Part shown: positions 21,465 to 30,700 of the stretch, piece after piece | Layout: each line of letters opens with the position of its first letter | How positions within the stretch are numbered: the first letter of the stretch is position 1 | NCBI GenBank assembly: GCA_020073015.1 | Contig: JAIQFZ010000052.1 | Span: 1 to 33,705, forward strand | Length of the DNA: 33,705 nt | Origin: Terriglobia bacterium | GTDB taxonomy: Bacteria > Acidobacteriota > Terriglobia > Terriglobales > Acidobacteriaceae | Reading direction: 5' to 3' | Notes under the pieces: model-generated | Told to the model about the DNA's origin: nothing | The model's database searches: none | Seen by the model: only the letters and a program-made list of their open reading frames with translations | Position numbers and translations under genes: made by a program

Positions 21465-24400
21465 TCAAGACTGGTTACGCGATCCCCGAAACAGGTCAAG
21501 AAGCTTCAAGAGTGTTGGTATTCCGGCGGCGGCGGCTCCAATGAATGCTGTGGAGTAGTTCAGCAACTGAGGGACCGCCAAGTAGACAACCAGGGCCGCC
21601 CCGATCATCAGGGCTAGCAGGACACCTCGAATCACTCTCCAGTGACTCCACTCTTCTTGTCGCGACGCCGTTACCTCCTCCCTTACGCCGGTCTCCACTA
21701 CAAACCGCCCGAAGCTCTCGTTCATGGGCTGCAGATCGGGTCGGCGCACGGCCAATCCCCGTTCCAGCAGCCGCCGCAGGCCCGTACTTTTCGCGTTCAC
21801 GAAACCGTCTTGTGCCAGGTCAAACAGCGCCGTTTTCTCCGCCTTCGAGCAGGTGGTCCACAGCGCGCCATAGTAAGCGCGCGCGCGGTCAAGGATCTCG
21901 GCTACCACTTGGCCGGGGCTGAACTCCCGGCAGTCAGGAAGTTCAGCGACATCCATGCCGATGTGGAGCAGTTGCTCTTGACGCAGTTGCTCCTGACTCA
22001 GTTGCTCCTGACGCAGTTGCTCCGCGGGGAGACACTCCTGCAACAGCTTGTCGGCTACGGCCTCAGGCAATTTCGCCCGCGCAATCGCCTTTAACTTGTC
22101 CTCTAACTTCTCCTCGTCCCGTGCGGGGTCTGCCTCCTTCATGACATAGACCCTGCGGGTAAAGGTGCTCCATAGCGTCGCCCAGCGGTCTGCATCCAGG
22201 GAAGACCGGCATTTCGATTCCTTCGTCGAAGCCTTCCCCTCTTTCTCGGCGGCTCCGTCCTTATCGGGAGCTTCCTTCGCATCTTTCTCTTCCTTCGAGA
22301 TTTTGACGGAAAAACTCAAGGGGTCGGCGGTGGATGCGACCAGCAGTATGCGGTTGGAGTAGAGGAATGTTTCCAGCAGCCGTAACTTCCGGCCGTTGCA
22401 CTCCGGGTCGCCCATCCCGTATTCGAGATGGTCGATCGCCAACACCGTGTCCTTTGGCAACTCTTGCTCAAGCGCTTCCGCCCATTCCCCCGCGGCGGCA
22501 ATCTGCCCAATGTCCACCCGATGAAATGCGGTCCGAGCCAACAGCATGCTCTTCCCCGAGCGCGGCGGCCCCAGCAGAAGCGTATTCTCGCTGACCGCGC
22601 CCAGATGCGTGGCTCTTACCCGATCAGCGTCAGGCACGACTAAGTCCAGAAGAAAGGCTGTCCTCGCCACGGAACGAAGTAGGAGGTAGATGCCCAAGAG
22701 GAAGGCTGCCGTCGTCACCACCAGGCCGGCCCACCACCAGAAGCCGTCGGGCCAGCGCAACGCGGGAACGTTTGAGCTCATCGGCAGGAAGGCCGCGGCT
22801 TCCTCTGGCGCATGCACGAGCTGAATCTCCGCTGTCGAGGCTATCCACCGGAAAGAACCGTCCGCAGTCTCGTCGCGCACCAACTCATGGGGCTGGACGC
22901 CCGCTTCGTCGTAGAGAGGCCGGATCTTCTCCATGGCAATATCGAACCGATGCTCATTGGGCGCAGGGTCCAACGCCTTCGTGTTGAATCTTGTGTGGTA
23001 GAAAAACTCGGCATAGATATCTGGATTGTCGCCCAGCCTTGCCTTCACGTAGTCAGACGGGGTAGGCACTTCCTGGTACTCTTTTTTCACTCTGTGTTGG
23101 CGTTCCACCAGCGCGTGTACGAGACGAAACTGTCCATGCTTGACCAGAATTTCCATTTCCGTGTCATGGGCTAAGCGGAAGAAAGCCAAGGCCGGGAGAA
23201 CACTCAGAATCACCACCAGCGAAAACGTGGCTAGCAAATACGTGGCGCGAGAGCCCATCGGCCCTTTCCCTGACCTCTCGATCAGACTCACAAGCCCTGG
23301 CGGCAACGAGCGGCTCGGATAGAAAACGAAGAAGAACACAGCGCAAAGTAACGAGACTTGCAGGAGGCCGCCGAACAGAGCCCAGCTCGGCGTCGGTGAT
23401 CCTATAGCTGCCCGATTCCACCAGGCCAAACCCAACAACACAATGGGCAGGACCAGCAGCACGAGGAAGGAGGGGTGCTTCTTCCACAGCAAGGGATCCG
23501 CTCCCTTCACCTTCAAGCGATTCAACAGCAGCGCGAACGGCGGCAACACCAAGGTCGAAACCGGGACGTGGTGATGGGGCACAAAGATAAATTCCGTCAG
23601 CAAAAGGACAACGATGAGCGCAAGATTCGCCGCCAGCAGCAGGCGATAGTCAGCCCGGCGGCGGTCATCGGGCCACATCCACTCCGGACGCCGCAGACAA
23701 AGAAAAAGAACCGGCACGACAAAGACCACACCGTAGAAGATACCGAGGATCAAGGAGGCGGAAAGCAGCTCCAAATTTGCGGTTTGCGCAACCTCCCACT
23801 CCTTGAACACCACCAGCGTCCAGGGCAGCCCGTTGAGCGGCTTTACGAACATCCGGTGTTCTCGCCCTGCACATTGCACGTCGATCGCCTTGCTTGCCCG
23901 GGCGAAGACCAAGGCCTGTAGCTCGAGATCGTTGCCACACTCCTGGAAAAAATCAGCCCCGGAAAGAGTGGGATCGGAGTGGAACATTATCTTCCCTCCG
24001 CGCTCAATGACCGCGTAACCAAAACCTGGTGGTATCGCCGTGTTCTGCAGTGAGATCAGTTTCGCAACCACGGTGGTAACCCACCTGGGAGATCCGTTCT
24101 GATTGGGGCCGGGGATCGAGAGCATGGCCTGCAGCTCTCCCGAATTCCATGACAGGATTGGCTCTAGAAAGAAGCGGAACTGTCCGTCCGTGGACGGCCT
24201 CCAGCCTGAGGGCAAGTTCCAGCCTCGCTCTTCCATGATGTTGCGGAAGTAAGGTCGTTCAGCCACCGAGACAAACCGGGTGGTACTGAATTTCTCAATG
24301 GTCCACTTCCCAACCTGATTCCCGTCGGGCATCACCATAGCGGTCATATCGAAATAAGGGTCATTCGGCTGCAGCCAGGAAACATGGCTACAATCCTTCC

Positions 24401-25712
24401 CCTGACAGAGTATCGAAGTCTCCATGATCTTCTTCTCAGGAGGCACGGGCTTCTTTGTCAGTTCGTTGTTCATCCTATCGAGCAGTTGGCTGAGTTGTTG
24501 GACCTCCTGGGAAAACCTCGTGGCCATGGTGTCAGCAAACCCGGACAGCTGGTTATCGAGTTGCCTTCGCAGTTGCTGATAGGCGTAGAGATCCACCAAA
24601 GAGAAGGTCAGGAGGCTGCTGACCGTCAGCACAGAAACGTAAACGAGGCGGGCGTCGGCTAGCCGCAGTTCGTCTCCCGGCCCCAAACTCCAAAGCTTCA
24701 ACAGCGGCGAGCTCGCCATGAGCAGGACGAAAGCGAAGAGAAACAGCAGCAGTTCCGGGTTGGAGAGGGCCCAACTTTCGTCGTGGAACCGGCCCGACTG
24801 CACCAATCCGCAGAGGACCCACTCTGTGTCCGATTCCGTTTTTTCCGTCAAGCTCTTCGTCGGGGTTCCGGGCGAGATCAAAAGCCGTAGGGGCTGGACG
24901 AACAGCTTGTAGCTGCTTCCCGCCAGCTCAACCGGGAAGACGCCCGAGGCTGTGACTGTCAGAGGCAGGAGTGGTTTCGGCTTTTCCTCCTTTCCCGGTT
25001 CGGTCTTTCCGGCTTGGTCCGTTGGGGGTGGAAGCTCATCCAGTCGGAGGAGACCCGAGCGTTCCCGCTGGAAGATCACCCTGTTGCCCGTGGCGCCCGA
25101 CTTGGCGATGAAGACGTCGTCGAATACACCGCCCCGGCGTCCTCGCATGAGGTCTTCCATCCGTAGGACAGCGCGGAAGCTGACGACATGGTCTGGGTCC
25201 GGGCCGGGGCCCTTGTAGTCGACGTAGATGTCGAAGGCGTCTCCTTCCTGTTTTGGATCCAGCGACACAGGTGGCAATTCACTTTGGCTGGAAGTGGTCG
25301 TCCGCTTGCTGACCGCCTCGATCGTTACCGTCTTGCTGACCAACCTCAGATTAGGAACAACCGTTGCCGCACGATCCAGATAGCAAGTGAATTCCCCGGT
25401 CATGTCAGAGGTCTGTTTTCTGGAATGAGCGTCACCTTTGACTGAGCAAGGATCAGATTTTTCTTTCGGGTAACCCTGATAATCCCCAGCCGCTTTGTTG
25501 ACCAGGTTGGGAAGGACTTTATTCGTGTAGTTTTCGATTCTCTCCTTGAGGGCAGAATCCAAGCGGTTCAACTCCCGCAGATTTCTCTCCGTCAGGTATT
25601 GCGATTCCTTCGAAACATGGAGGTAGAAGAAGATGCCGAAGAAAATCACCAGCGCCATGAAGACCATGGCGACGACTCCAAAGGTGCGCGCGCTGGCTCC
25701 TTTTTGCTTCAT
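21465..25712 (-). CDS. Very large membrane sensor with Cache-like domain and P-loop NTPase domain
   Basis: I do not recognise this 1415-residue protein as a named family. In order: membrane helix (11-31); first extracytoplasmic domain (about 32-320); helices about 325-390; second extracytoplasmic domain (about 395-640), resembling dCache sensors ('ERPYFRNIMEERGW', 'FGYAVIERGGKIMFHSDP', 'FVKPLNGLPWTLVVFKEW'); several helices (about 655-860); third soluble stretch (about 870-1005); a helix (about 1010-1030); P-loop LLGPPRSGKSMLL (near 1047) with a Walker-B-like 'TVLAIDHLEYG'; a charged linker; a Gln/Leu repeat (near 1229-1249); two C-terminal helices (about 1355-1400). There is no kinase, GGDEF or methyl-accepting domain, so the NTPase is the likely output. 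Its own 'ILLVASTADPLSF' resembles AAA+/STAND sensor-1 strands. CGGAGG precedes the ATG. Confidence 0.8.
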   Translation of the reverse strand: MKQKGASARTFGVVAMVFMALVIFFGIFFYLHVSKESQYLTERNLRELNRLDSALKERIENYTNKVLPNLVNKAAGDYQGYPKEKSDPCSVKGDAHSRKQTSDMTGEFTCYLDRAATVVPNLRLVSKTVTIEAVSKRTTTSSQSELPPVSLDPKQEGDAFDIYVDYKGPGPDPDHVVSFRAVLRMEDLMRGRRGGVFDDVFIAKSGATGNRVIFQRERSGLLRLDELPPPTDQAGKTEPGKEEKPKPLLPLTVTASGVFPVELAGSSYKLFVQPLRLLISPGTPTKSLTEKTESDTEWVLCGLVQSGRFHDESWALSNPELLLFLFAFVLLMASSPLLKLWSLGPGDELRLADARLVYVSVLTVSSLLTFSLVDLYAYQQLRRQLDNQLSGFADTMATRFSQEVQQLSQLLDRMNNELTKKPVPPEKKIMETSILCQGKDCSHVSWLQPNDPYFDMTAMVMPDGNQVGKWTIEKFSTTRFVSVAERPYFRNIMEERGWNLPSGWRPSTDGQFRFFLEPILSWNSGELQAMLSIPGPNQNGSPRWVTTVVAKLISLQNTAIPPGFGYAVIERGGKIMFHSDPTLSGADFFQECGNDLELQALVFARASKAIDVQCAGREHRMFVKPLNGLPWTLVVFKEWEVAQTANLELLSASLILGIFYGVVFVVPVLFLCLRRPEWMWPDDRRRADYRLLLAANLALIVVLLLTEFIFVPHHHVPVSTLVLPPFALLLNRLKVKGADPLLWKKHPSFLVLLVLPIVLLGLAWWNRAAIGSPTPSWALFGGLLQVSLLCAVFFFVFYPSRSLPPGLVSLIERSGKGPMGSRATYLLATFSLVVILSVLPALAFFRLAHDTEMEILVKHGQFRLVHALVERQHRVKKEYQEVPTPSDYVKARLGDNPDIYAEFFYHTRFNTKALDPAPNEHRFDIAMEKIRPLYDEAGVQPHELVRDETADGSFRWIASTAEIQLVHAPEEAAAFLPMSSNVPALRWPDGFWWWAGLVVTTAAFLLGIYLLLRSVARTAFLLDLVVPDADRVRATHLGAVSENTLLLGPPRSGKSMLLARTAFHRVDIGQIAAAGEWAEALEQELPKDTVLAIDHLEYGMGDPECNGRKLRLLETFLYSNRILLVASTADPLSFSVKISKEEKDAKEAPDKDGAAEKEGKASTKESKCRSSLDADRWATLWSTFTRRVYVMKEADPARDEEKLEDKLKAIARAKLPEAVADKLLQECLPAEQLRQEQLSQEQLRQEQLLHIGMDVAELPDCREFSPGQVVAEILDRARAYYGALWTTCSKAEKTALFDLAQDGFVNAKSTGLRRLLERGLAVRRPDLQPMNESFGRFVVETGVREEVTASRQEEWSHWRVIRGVLLALMIGAALVVYLAVPQLLNYSTAFIGAAAAGIPTLLKLLDLFRGSRNQS
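21969..22028. repeat. Four 15-bp tandem repeats coding a Gln/Leu segment
   Basis: Units of CAGTTGCTCCTGACG begin at 21969, 21984, 21999 and 22014; the last is intact for 10 bp. They are in frame with the large membrane protein and encode EQLRQ/EQLSQ-type pentapeptides. Copy number could vary among strains without breaking the frame. Confidence 0.8.
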
Positions 25713-25824
25713 GGTCGCCTCCGGAGGTCCGCCCGGACGCCTCGCACCGCTCCCGGGAGGGGGGAGGCATCGGCAAACCTTGACTGTTCTTTTGGCGCTA
25801 CCTCCGCCCTCGCAGGAGAGCTAC

Positions 25825-25861
25825 CCGCACGGCCAGCATGCATCCCATGCTGGCCGTGCGG
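25825..25861. repeat. Perfect 16-bp-stem hairpin between two minus-strand genes
   Basis: The arms CCGCACGGCCAGCATG and CATGCTGGCCGTGCGG are exact complements around CATCC. The hairpin starts 6 bp after the peptidase stop, so it probably terminates or stabilises that transcript, and lies about 110 bp upstream of the large membrane protein. No U-tract follows on either strand, which is unusual for an intrinsic terminator of this strength. Confidence 0.7.
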
Positions 25862-25866
25862 CGTTA

Positions 25867-26805
25867 TCAGATTCCCATCAACGACACATATTCGGCGGTA
25901 ACAAGTACCCAGAAGTCATCCGCCATCCCTTTCTCGATGTACTCGTAAGGCAGTGTGCCGTAGCCGCCGTCTCCCCAGCTCGGACCCCAACTGTTACGGA
26001 TTTGAAGCCGGCGTGCTTTGTCGTCGTAGCCGACGGCCATTACGGCGTGTCCGCCTTCAAGCCGATCTCCGTCTTTGGGCACAGGAATGTCACCGGTCCG
26101 CTGCACATCCGGATCCCAAATCGAACTGTAAACCGAGAATCCGAATGCAAACGGAAGCCCATTGGCCAAGCTGCCTCTTAGCTGGTCGAGCAACCTGGTG
26201 GGATCGGCGTCCCACAACCTATAGTAGTTGATCGCTTTGTAGCTCTGTCCGAAGGCGTAGCAAAAGGAAGTCGGTTCCTGATCGAAATCCTTCGTTTCAT
26301 ACGGCCAATATTCTTCGGGGCAGACGCCGAAGATCCTTAGGGCCCGGATGGTCCCGCGGATATAAGCGCCAGTGTCCCCGTCAAACCCGTAGAGCTTGCG
26401 CGTGGTCTTGTACAAGAACAACCGCGAGGCGTCGAGAAATTCGCCCATCGCGCGATTCTCGAAGTATTCGACAAGCCCGGCCACTGCCTGGGCGGTGCAG
26501 GACCCGAGGTCTTGCTGGTCTTCGACCGGGGAACAGTATGCTCGCAGGTCGGAGACATGGTCGGGCAGAGCGGAGGTCTTGATCGGTCTCCCTGATTTGA
26601 ACAATCCTTTGACCCCCGGTGACTCGACGGTATGGTCGCGATAATCGGGGACATCGGGCAGCCATCCCAGTGTGAAGTCTCTCCTCATGCGTAGTGACGG
26701 CGCCGGTCCGACAGCAGCCACCCGTGGTGGCGTGGGCATCTCCCTCGGCTCCCGAACGATCACACTGACTGGATTGCGGACAATGGCTTTAGCGGAACGT
26801 GGCAT
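25867..26805 (-). CDS. Papain-like (C1 family) cysteine peptidase
   Basis: The 312-residue product has the papain catalytic set: Gln and Cys in 'VEDQQDLGSCTAQA', His in 'GGHAVMAVGYDD' and Asn in 'RNSWGPSWGDGGYGTLPYEY'. About 85 residues precede the catalytic domain. They include 'TLGWLPDVPDYRDH', a sequence common before bacterial C1A peptidase domains, and a basic N-terminus without a clear signal peptide, so the protein may act inside the cell. Two adjacent ATG codons (26808, 26805) follow AAGGAGGTTC; the second has the better spacing. An earlier in-frame start at 26916 is unlikely. Targets are unknown. Confidence 0.9.
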   Translation of the reverse strand: MPRSAKAIVRNPVSVIVREPREMPTPPRVAAVGPAPSLRMRRDFTLGWLPDVPDYRDHTVESPGVKGLFKSGRPIKTSALPDHVSDLRAYCSPVEDQQDLGSCTAQAVAGLVEYFENRAMGEFLDASRLFLYKTTRKLYGFDGDTGAYIRGTIRALRIFGVCPEEYWPYETKDFDQEPTSFCYAFGQSYKAINYYRLWDADPTRLLDQLRGSLANGLPFAFGFSVYSSIWDPDVQRTGDIPVPKDGDRLEGGHAVMAVGYDDKARRLQIRNSWGPSWGDGGYGTLPYEYIEKGMADDFWVLVTAEYVSLMGI

Positions 26806-26951
26806 CATGAACCTCCTTCGATTTGTTTGGCCGGAAATGCCGCTGATTCGGGCACGCTCGGCGAGGGCCCAACGAAATGCGGGCGTGACCTGCGCCTTTC
26901 CGGTGCAAAGTCTCACCCGTTCTGACGGCAGTTCTTAGAGTTCGCTGGAGA

Positions 26952-27029
26952 TCAGCACGCCGACTCCAGCGCGGCTAGGACATTGTGTTTGGGAAGTAGA
27001 GTTGGGGTGACTTTTGGTGCTGTCGCCAT
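26952..27029 (-). CDS. Possible 25-residue leader or precursor peptide
   Basis: A minus-strand ORF starts at ATG 27029, five bases after a strong AAGGGGG ribosome-binding site, and ends at TGA 26952, 143 bp before the peptidase start. The peptide begins MATAPKVTPTLL and ends LAALESAC, with a single C-terminal Cys. An 8-bp inverted repeat spans its stop codon. It could be a regulatory leader peptide, a small secreted-peptide precursor for the adjacent cysteine peptidase, or chance. Only the ribosome-binding site and position support it. Confidence 0.35.
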   Translation of the reverse strand: MATAPKVTPTLLPKHNVLAALESAC

Positions 27030-27218
27030 GATGTCCCCCTTAGATACATCAGCAGTGGTGAGCGCGGGATATTCGAACTAACATTTTCTAACTCAGGTGT
27101 TGGTTATTCCTTGCTTGAGCCTTCGCCTCAGGGAGTATGCATTTCCTCCCCCTCGGTGGGAACTGCTCTTCGGAGAAGCGACGCAACAACAGGTTAGTTA
27201 AGGGACATTTCGTAAATC

Positions 27219-27234
27219 TGTGATTAGGGTCACC
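27219..27234. promoter_or_regulatory. CRP-like site TGTGA-N6-TCACC
   Basis: TGTGATTAGGGTCACC matches nine of ten defined bases of TGTGA-N6-TCACA. It lies about 190 bp upstream of the small ORF on the minus strand and 110 bp upstream of the HAF remnant on the plus strand. Relevance is uncertain. Confidence 0.3.
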
Positions 27235-27332
27235 AATCTACGTGAGCCTAGCAAGCTGCTCAAAAACTACCCCCTTCAACAAGCCCGTCCGCGCGGGTCA
27301 CTGCGAGGAAGGTGAGGATGCCGCTAATCTAA

Positions 27333-27693
27333 CCCAAGCCTATTGTGCAGGTACGGCCGCACCAGGCGACAGGAAATCAGGACGAGCACGGCTATGCATC
27401 CGACACAACGAATGGCTCGTTTGCTTCCTTCGATCCACCAGGTTCAAAGGCCACCAAGCCGCAATCCATCAATGCCCAGGGAGAGATTGTCGGGACCTAC
27501 TTCTTACACCACGAACTCCAACCGATCGGCGAGTGCCGCGACAAGGACGGCACCATCAAGACTTTCTCTTACCCCAGGCGCGCAATACACGTGCTCGTTC
27601 GGAATCGATGCCTCGGGGAGCATCGTCGGCGGCTGGTTCAATGGCAGCCGGTGGCAAGCGTTCGTTGCGGATAAAACGGCGCTGATGCCGTAA
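27333..27693 (+). pseudogene. HAF-repeat extracellular protein remnant, frameshifted
   Basis: One frame (from GTG 27345) reads '...GSFASFDPPGSKATKPQSINAQGEIVGTYF...RDKDGTIKTFSYP', and the next frame continues 'GAQYTCSFGIDASGSIVGGWFNGSRWQAFV' to TAA at 27693. These are typical HAF/YD-like repeats (INA-x-G-x-IVG-x-Y/W...DGTI-x-TF). Removing one C from the run at 27572-27575 restores a single frame. Full-length members usually have several more repeats and a signal peptide, and neither is present, so the gene is also truncated at its 5' end. A sequencing error could explain the frameshift but not the truncation. Confidence 0.65.
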
Positions 27694-27726
27694 CGGAGAC
27701 TCCCAGGGATCGAGCCACCGGGGTAG

Positions 27727-30700
27727 TCAATTTGCATGCTCCGCGAAATTGACTTTCACGGTCTTGATCTCGTAGGGCTTCGTATGGATGAGGACGGTCC
27801 CTTGCTTGACTGGAAGATCTGCAAGGGACCTCTCCATCAAGTCCGTCTCCGATGCCGAGCGGGCACCGGAAGGAACGTGCAAAGTAACGTCGCCTTCCCT
27901 GCCCGCCCATTCATAAAAACGCAGCACGAGTGCGCTGTCATCTTCGGCCTTCTTGACTGCCGTGAGCACAACGTTTTCCGGTTCGATCTGCACGAATGAA
28001 TAACTGGGTGGCAGCGTCCCTTCATGCCTTCCCGTCTGCGTCGCGAACAGCCGGTAATTCAACTCATATCCGCGACGTACCGTCTGCGCCTCGCGCCAGC
28101 CACCGCCATGCGGGTACAGGGAGTAGGTGAACTCGTGTTCGCCTTCATCGGCGTGCGGATCGGGCCACTCGGGGGAACGCAGCAGCGATAACCGCAGCAC
28201 GTTGCCTTTGGCGTCATATCCGTACTTGCTGTCGTTGAGCAGGCTGAAGCCGTGTTGCGCATCGGAGATGTCCGCCCATTGCAGGGCTGGCACCTCAAAT
28301 TGGGCCTGTTCCCCCGGCGTGCTGCGGCCGGTTGGCCGCTCCACCGAACCGTAGGGGATCTCATAGGTCGCCCTCGCGCTGTGCGCACTGAGCGGGAACG
28401 CGACTTTCAGCAGGATGTGTTTTTCATGCCAGTCGGCATGCATCTTCACATCGACGCGGGGCACTCCGGCGTACAGGGTAATGTCTTGAATAAAGGTAGA
28501 GTGCTGGAAGTGCTTCCTGACGCGGATGACCGCGCGCAGCGGGCCATGTTCCACCAGCTTCACTTCATCGGCATGGTCCAGATCCCAATGCTGTTTCTCG
28601 AAATCCGCATCGATGTTCCATGCGTCCCACTGCTTGGGTTTGTCGTAGAAAGCCTGGAGCAGATTGCCACAGACCATGTTCTTCGGACCACCGGTGTCGG
28701 TTTCAGCCGGAGCCAGCGCTTCGGTGCGGCTGCGTTTGTCGAACAGGCTCGTGATGCAGCCGGATTGCCGGTCAATCTTGAGCTGGACGAACTCATTTTC
28801 CAGTGTGTCGGCGGTAGCCTTCACGGCCGCAGAATTCGCCGGAGGTGTGGTCGTGGCAGCCCCAACAAAATAGGTCTGGTATCCCATCGCCGGCACGGTG
28901 GCCAGCAGCAGGAAGCGCGCGCGATGCGTTTCCGCATCCATGGAAAGAAACTCCGATTCCACCGGCTTCCCCTTGGAATCGACCACCTGAATCTGCCGGA
29001 CGGAAGTTGGCATCTGCAATTCGGCTTCGATCACCTCGGTGCGCGGCCAGGAGAGGGAATTGAAAACCACGAGGGGCGCTTTGTCCGACTGCGTGTTGAT
29101 GCGGGCTGCAATCTCGGCGAGCGAACCGTCAATCACTTCGCGGCCTGCCCGTTGCACATCGTCCAGGTTGCGCTTCGCGTCCAGATAGTTCACCGCGATT
29201 CCCGAGCCTGGCATGATGTCGTGGAAGTGATCGAAAAGGAGGCGTTTCCAGGCGCGTTCCATTTCTTCCTGCGGATACGACCGCCCGTAGACGGACGCCA
29301 GCGACGCAAATTTTTCCGCATTCAGAAGGGTTTCTTCGCTGCTTCGGATGCGTTGTTTCGTGTCGGCCTGGGTCGTGAACACGCCGCGGTGATACTGGAA
29401 GTAAAGCTCATCTTTCCAGGTGGGGACTTGCATGGTGGGTAGTTTCTTGCCGATGTCGTCGAAAAACGCCGTCGCCGTGCTGAACTGCAGCTTTGGGAAC
29501 ACCGCATTGGGCGCCATCAAACGAACGGCATTGTCGAGCATGGCGCGGGTCGGGCCGCCGCCGTGATCGCCAACGCCATAGAGATGCATCGTCTCCGGCG
29601 CACCCTCCAGTTGGGGGCCATACATCGATGGAGCCCACTCCGACAGATCTTTCGCCATGCCCTCGGCGTCAATCGGGCTGGCGTAATCGTGCGGGAAATA
29701 GGTGAGCAGGCGGCTGCCATCCGGCGCTTCCCACCAGAACAACTTGTACGGGAAGGTGGTGTACTCGTGTGCCCAAAGCAGTTTCTGGGTCACGAAATAG
29801 TCCATGCCTGACTTCTTGTAGATCTGCGGAAGCTGCCCGTTGTATCCGAAGGAATCCGGGTTCCAGCCGATCTTCACATCCACGCCGAATTTCTTCTGGA
29901 AATAGCGTTTCCCGATCAAGATCTGTCGCGTCAGCGACTCACCCGCCGGCATGTTGAGATCGGGTTCCACCCACATGCCGCCGACAATCTCCCAGCGGCC
30001 TTCTTTGACGCGCTGTTCGATCTCGTGGAACAGGTCAGGATACTTTTCTTCCATCCACGCGTACGCGCGGGCCGACGACATGGTGAACTTGAAGTCGGGA
30101 TACTCGCGCATCAGGTCGAGCACGCTGCGAAAGGTGTCGCGCACGACCTCGACGGTCTCAGTCCAGGGCCACAGCCAGGCCATGTCAATGTGCGAATTGC
30201 CCACCGCGCGAATGGTGAATTGCTTTAGCCACGGATTCAGCGCTTCCAGTTTGTGTTGCGCGCGGAGCAGCGATTCATCAAAAGCAGCCTGGTCGCCGTG
30301 GTCGAGAGTGGAAAAGTCGATGGCCTTCACGGCCGCGTCGAGTTGCTGTTCGCGCTCGGCCTTGCCCTCTGCATACGCCGCGATCATCGGCCTCGCCACC
30401 AGAATTTCTTCCCGGAGCAAACCGGGGCTCGGACGGCTACTGGGAGATTCAATCAACAACCGGCTGCGGGCAATCCTGGTTGGGACGGGCGGCACGTCCA
30501 ACCGAACCGCCACTACGAATTTCTGACCCGGCTGAGCACTTTGAGTAAGCGGGATCGGCTGCTCTGAGGTATCGCTGCCGTGATAAACCAGCGAGCCGTT
30601 CGAGAACACGCTGATCATGAGCGGGCCCTCGCTGTCGAAGACCAGGTCGAGTTTCACACTCGCGCCCCGCAGCGCATAGCCGTTCAGTTTCTCGGGAATC

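Larger units (their letters stand above)
26917..27344. other. Intergenic region upstream of the peptidase
   Basis: This 428-bp stretch holds the 25-codon ORF and its overlapping inverted repeat (CGCTGGAG at 26943-26950, CTCCAGCG at 26964-26971), a CRP-like site at 27219-27234, and the opening of the HAF remnant (frame open from 27333). I see no RNA gene, mobile element or convincing sigma-70 promoter. Confidence 0.5.

Noticed and set aside
21339-21650. Selenocysteine-type read-through at the TGA ending the PLD-like frame
   Set aside because: The frame beyond the TGA shows no HKD motif or PLD-like sequence and becomes low-complexity antisense of the next gene, so read-through would not restore a domain.
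21969-22028. CRISPR-like repeats
   Set aside because: The units are 15 bp, contiguous with no spacers, and in frame with a coding sequence.
24170-24200. TGTCCG-containing palindrome resembling the activator site
   Set aside because: It lies inside the coding sequence of the membrane NTPase and has a different centre and spacing.
27242-27685. 147-codon plus-strand ORF across the HAF remnant
   Set aside because: Its translation shows no family pattern, whereas the two other frames carry recognisable HAF repeat sequence.
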